DNA from: an uncultured Acetatifactor sp. | GTDB taxonomy: Bacteria > Bacillota > Clostridia > Lachnospirales > Lachnospiraceae | NCBI GenBank assembly: GCA_910589655.1 | Contig: CAJUTJ010000091.1 | Coordinates: forward strand, 13,446-77,445 | DNA: 64,000 bases | Direction: 5' to 3' | In this document: positions 63,478 through 64,000 of the stretch, piece after piece | Layout: each line of letters starts with the position of its first letter | How positions within the stretch are numbered: position 1 is the stretch's first letter | Position numbers and translations under genes: made by a program | Notes under the pieces: model-generated | Databases searched by the model: none | Seen by the model: the letters and a program-made list of their open reading frames with translations, nothing else | Told to the model about the DNA's origin: nothing

Positions 63478-63867
63478 TTAGACGCCATCTACGGTTTTAC
63501 TGTCAATGTAATTATGCAGATCGTTCTTCATATGTAAGAAGTTCTCTCTCTGGTCGGCAATATCAAAGTGACCTTCTCTCCTTTCATAATCGGCAAACCA
63601 TTCCTTTAGCACGCAGTCCACATCCATTTTTACCGCATATCCTACTAATGCAACAAAAGAAGGTCGATTCTGATCCGACAACAATTTGGAATCAATATCC
63701 TCTATAGCCTCCGAAATGTCATTTGCCATTATTTCGAACAATTCCACATCTTCTTGTTCCACCTTAGTATCAATATATTCTTTGATAATGTCTTCCGATG
63801 TAATATCATTATCAGCTCTTCCTTTCATACATACCATTGTGCCGACATAGTCAGTACAAACAATCAA
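63478..63867 (-). CDS. hypothetical protein
   Basis: About 129 residues if TTG 63867 is used (GGGG upstream), or 116 from ATG 63828. It is acidic and helical: DIIKEYIDTKVEQEDVELFE, DISEAIEDIDSKLLSDQNRP, FVALVGYAVKMDVDCVLKEW. No membrane segment, signal or family recognised. It is the last gene of the window; beyond it (63885-63936) lies a hairpin made of TCAAGT/ACTTGA and CTGTGAG/CTCACAG arms. Confidence 0.5.
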   Translation of the reverse strand: MIVCTDYVGTMVCMKGRADNDITSEDIIKEYIDTKVEQEDVELFEIMANDISEAIEDIDSKLLSDQNRPSFVALVGYAVKMDVDCVLKEWFADYERREGHFDIADQRENFLHMKNDLHNYIDSKTVDGV

Positions 63868-64000
63868 CTACCCCGGTGCAAGCACTCAAGTACTGTGAGC
63901 GGCTCCTACGTCGCCTCTCACAGCACTTGACTTTCTCGCTCGCTTCGCTCCCTCAAAAGCGGGGTATGGAGTTTCCTCACCGCTGCCTTTACTTGTCAAA

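Noticed and set aside
63885..63936. Third tRNA or small RNA near the window end
   Set aside because: Only one imperfect hairpin (TCAAGT/ACTTGA with CTGTGAG/CTCACAG); no tRNA arms.

Overview
The window looks like a chromosomal segment of a Gram-positive gut anaerobe of the Lachnospiraceae/Clostridia type. This is inferred from a paired glgC/glgD, a T-box leader on a methionyl-tRNA synthetase, a SigV/RsiV pair, DUF4317 and WYL regulators, strong AGGAGG ribosome-binding sites and sigma-A promoters with 17-base spacers. No taxonomic search could be run. TGA acts as a normal stop in intact neighbours (for example metG and nagA).

Layout. 0-3.4 kb: a minus-strand RNA-repair operon, rtcB - structured RNA - slipin. 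The RNA between the two genes carries a circularly permuted tRNA-like module, the topology known from bacterial Y RNAs (YrlA type). 3.8-8 kb: a GNAT acetyltransferase and a large GH106-type glycoside hydrolase with an internal tandem repeat, next to the decayed tail of a sugar permease. 8.2-11.7 kb: a plus-strand set of two WYL regulators, a DUF4317 protein and a MazG-like pyrophosphohydrolase. 11.8-15.8 kb: an FAD/Rieske oxidoreductase gene interrupted by one amber codon, then glgD and glgC (glycogen synthesis). 16.2-18.3 kb: Met-specifier T-box and metG. 18.3-21.8 kb: small orphan genes (DUF4274, P-loop kinase, DUF3788, ECF S component) and gene remnants.

21.9-32.8 kb is a complete sialic-acid/amino-sugar locus. 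On the minus strand lie an ABC importer (solute-binding lipoprotein, two permeases), YhcH/NanQ-like protein, NanA lyase, NanE epimerase and an SGNH esterase. On the plus strand lie NagB, NagA, a ROK kinase (NanK role) and an RpiR regulator. The two arms diverge from a shared region with two clear sigma-A promoters. Together they import sialic acid, split it to ManNAc and pyruvate, phosphorylate and epimerise it to GlcNAc-6-P, then deacetylate and deaminate it to fructose-6-P.

32.8-45 kb: GH8 enzyme, TetR-flavodoxin pair, CDF metal exporter, nitrilase, 8-oxoguanine glycosylase, WYL regulator, YciI protein, and a large fusion of a WYL-like domain, an SF1 helicase and a DUF2726-type nuclease. 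45-50 kb: ankyrin protein, repeat-bearing lipoprotein, RsiV and SigV. 51-56.8 kb: AlkD-like repair protein, ABC-2 exporter and a two-component system. 56.9-61.2 kb: a graveyard of broken genes from conjugative element and phage, with one intact Fic gene. 61.5-63.9 kb: tRNA-Asn, uxuA, tRNA-Gly and a hypothetical gene.

Two families of hairpin-rich intergenic repeats run through the window. Family A sits in the 5' leaders of unrelated genes, within a few tens of bases of the start codon, and is present in four tandem copies before the nitrilase gene. Family B is a longer palindromic element, twice found directly abutting family A. These leaders and the rtcB-linked tRNA-like RNA are the least ordinary parts of the window.
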